Part shown: one piece after another, positions 30,756 through 32,132 of the stretch | How the letters are laid out: every line of letters begins with the position of its first letter | Position numbering within the stretch: position 1 is the stretch's first letter | NCBI GenBank assembly: GCA_035540635.1 | Contig: DATLGH010000055.1 | Span: forward strand, 1-32,132 | DNA length: 32,132 nt | From: Egibacteraceae bacterium | GTDB lineage: Bacteria > Actinomycetota > Nitriliruptoria > Euzebyales > Egibacteraceae | Direction: 5' to 3' | Position numbers and translations under genes: made by a program | Notes under the pieces: generated by a model | The model's input: the letters and a program-made list of their open reading frames with translations, nothing else | Told to the model about the DNA's origin: nothing | Databases searched by the model: none

Positions 30756-31991
30756 CTAGCGGACGACGACCTCGCCCACCATCTGCGGATGGATGAGGCA
30801 CGCGTAGGGATAGGTGCCGGGGCGGGTGAAGGTGAGCCGGTAGGCGTCCTCCCAGAACGCCCCGGAGGAGATGAAGCCCGAGCCGTCCCATTCGCCGGCG
30901 TCGACGACGACCGGCTCGGGCGGCTCGGCGCCCTCGGGAGGTGGGCCCTCGCCCTCTCCGCCCTCCGGCTCCGGGGCCCCGGGGCTGTTGACCGGCTCGA
31001 CGGCCTCCGGGCTCAGCGTCACGGTGCCGTCCTCGGCGACGGTGAGCTGCGCGAAGTACTCCGGGACGTCGAAGCTGACCGTGTGCAGGCCGGCGAAGTG
31101 CCAGGTGACCGCCTCGCCGGCGCCGACCTCCACGCGGCGCGGGATGAACTCGTTGATGCCCGCGTGGCCGGCCTCCTCGCTCCAGTAGCCGGCGATCGGC
31201 TTCGGCAGAGTGCGACCCTCGACCTCGACCGCGTCCCCGGCCTCGATGACCTGCTGGTAGGCCGTCCGCAGCGGCTGCGCCATCTCCTCGATCTCGGCGC
31301 GGGCCTGCCGGGCCACGTCGGCCTGCGAGGGGATCTCGACGTCGGGCTCGACGACCGTGATCGTCCCCGCCTGGAACGGCCCGTGGAGGTTGCAGTAGTA
31401 GTTGTAGACGCCCGGGGCGATGTCGTCGGCCAGCTCGACGCGGAACTCGTTGCCCCGCGGGCCCTCGTAGTGGATGTAGCCGCTGTTGTAGTAGGTCTGG
31501 CGTCCGTTGAACGCCGGCTGGCGCTGCTGCTCCTCACCGCACGGGGTGTTGGGGTCCTCCGGCGGCGCCCCCTCCTCGAGGAAGCACGGCTGCGCGGCGT
31601 TCTGCTGGATCGCGAAGTCGTCGCTCTCGTGGTCCATCATCGACGGCAGCGGCGCCATCGCCGCGTCGGCCTGCTCGAAGACCTCCGGCGGGATCTCCTC
31701 GTCGGGCACGTCCCCGTACTGCTCGATGAGCGGGCCGAGGACGTTCATCATCTCGTCGACCATCGTGCCCATCGTCACGCTGTGCGGCTCGCCGGTCCAC
31801 TCCTGCTTGAACACGACGGTGGAGCCGGGGTGGACGGTGACCTCCTTCGGGAAGTACGCGATGAACGAGCTGGCGACCTCGTCGTCCTGGTAGTCGACGA
31901 GCACCTCGCGGGTGTCACCGCCATCGCCTGCCGCGCACGCCGCCGCCAGGATCATGAACCCACCCACGAGCAGCCCGCTCCTCCGCCTCAC
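30756..31991 (-). CDS. Two-domain cupredoxin lipoprotein
   Basis: Exported lipoprotein of about 411 residues with lipobox ILAAAC (Cys19). Domain 1 has His70 (GEPHSVTMG) and Cys200/His203 in YYCNLHGPFQAG, with no Met at the axial place; Gln207 could serve. Between His70 and Cys200 is an insertion rich in Met and acidic residues (DEMMNVL, MAPLPSMMDHESDD) with two Cys. Domain 2, after a linker of about 60 residues, ends ACLIHPQMVGEV (Cys398, His401, Met404), a normal site, with an acidic Pro-rich insertion before it. GTG 31991 was chosen because GGGGGAA precedes it and gives a compact signal peptide; ATG 32036 in the same frame is possible. It heads the operon with the kinase and cyclase. Confidence 0.85.
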   Translation of the reverse strand: MRRRSGLLVGGFMILAAACAAGDGGDTREVLVDYQDDEVASSFIAYFPKEVTVHPGSTVVFKQEWTGEPHSVTMGTMVDEMMNVLGPLIEQYGDVPDEEIPPEVFEQADAAMAPLPSMMDHESDDFAIQQNAAQPCFLEEGAPPEDPNTPCGEEQQRQPAFNGRQTYYNSGYIHYEGPRGNEFRVELADDIAPGVYNYYCNLHGPFQAGTITVVEPDVEIPSQADVARQARAEIEEMAQPLRTAYQQVIEAGDAVEVEGRTLPKPIAGYWSEEAGHAGINEFIPRRVEVGAGEAVTWHFAGLHTVSFDVPEYFAQLTVAEDGTVTLSPEAVEPVNSPGAPEPEGGEGEGPPPEGAEPPEPVVVDAGEWDGSGFISSGAFWEDAYRLTFTRPGTYPYACLIHPQMVGEVVVR

Positions 31992-32057
31992 CCGTTCCCC
32001 CTCGTCCCGCAACCCGCGCCTCGACGAAGTGTGCATCTCCCGGAGAGACCCTGCAAT

Positions 32058-32071
32058 GGGTGCGTGCACCC
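32058..32071. promoter_or_regulatory. Palindrome GGGTGC-GT-GCACCC upstream of the cupredoxin-kinase operon
   Basis: Perfect 6-bp arms around GT, 67-80 bases upstream of GTG 31991. It could be an operator of the operon; no -10 box was recognised nearby. The remaining bases to 32132 are GC-rich without a visible gene. Confidence 0.35.
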
Positions 32072-32132
32072 CTGACCGGGCGGAGGCATGCATCCCCGGG
32101 CCGGGGGGCGGGGCGGAGGGCCCGAAGGTGGC

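Overview
The window is GC-rich DNA from an actinobacterium. Coding regions have strong G/C third positions, and many genes start with GTG. An acyl-CoA carboxylase epsilon subunit, an actinobacterial hallmark, sits directly behind the carboxyltransferase gene. A deep-branching lineage such as Nitriliruptoria/Euzebyales is a guess. Genes are packed tightly, with many 4-base GTGA/ATGA overlaps. No rRNA, tRNA, CRISPR array, insertion sequence or phage gene was found.

Layout. 1-3.7 kb: a fold-back inverted repeat at the very start, a GerMN/Gmad2 lipoprotein, msrB-msrA (methionine sulfoxide repair), a GNAT acetyltransferase coupled to an RsbW-like ATPase, and an unrecognised small protein. 3.7-9.1 kb: biotin ligase (birA), propionyl-type carboxyltransferase beta subunit, epsilon subunit, a cupredoxin lipoprotein, and the biotin carboxylase/BCCP alpha subunit. 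Together with the methylmalonyl-CoA mutase large subunit at 23.4-25.0 kb they outline propionyl-CoA to methylmalonyl-CoA to succinyl-CoA; the epimerase and the B12-binding mutase subunit are not here. 9.2-13 kb: a lower-GC GT87-like mannosyltransferase, a hemerythrin-like protein and an LpdA-type flavoprotein. 13-16.3 kb: a three-gene overlapping envelope operon (flippase-like membrane protein, DUF418/DUF1624-like membrane protein, GNAT/FemAB-fold transferase). 16.3-23.1 kb: a D-2-hydroxyacid-dehydrogenase-like flavoprotein, then a PhnD-PhnC-PhnE type ABC importer followed by an FGGY carbohydrate kinase and a DUF1028 Ntn-hydrolase-like protein, with no C-P lyase or phosphonatase. 25-32 kb: a signalling and copper locus with a membrane cupredoxin, a NarL-type response regulator, a stand-alone receiver, and an operon of two-domain cupredoxin lipoprotein, seven-TM-type histidine kinase and a receiver-HTH-adenylate cyclase fusion.

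Two themes stand out. First, leaderless expression: several genes have a TANNNT box 6-8 bases before the start codon. At birA, the carboxylase beta gene, the flavoprotein at 16359, the GNAT operon and the phn operon, the presumed transcript start falls on a mini-ORF. At four of the five loci the mini-ORF, or the last in a chain, stops inside the GTG start of the gene (GTGA overlap); at the GNAT operon only the two mini-ORFs overlap each other. Second, a possible cAMP circuit: a perfect TGTGA-N6-TCACA site lies between the cupredoxin and carboxylase alpha genes, and the window also encodes a receiver-controlled class III cyclase.

All functions come from reading translated sequence and recalled family motifs; no searches were run.
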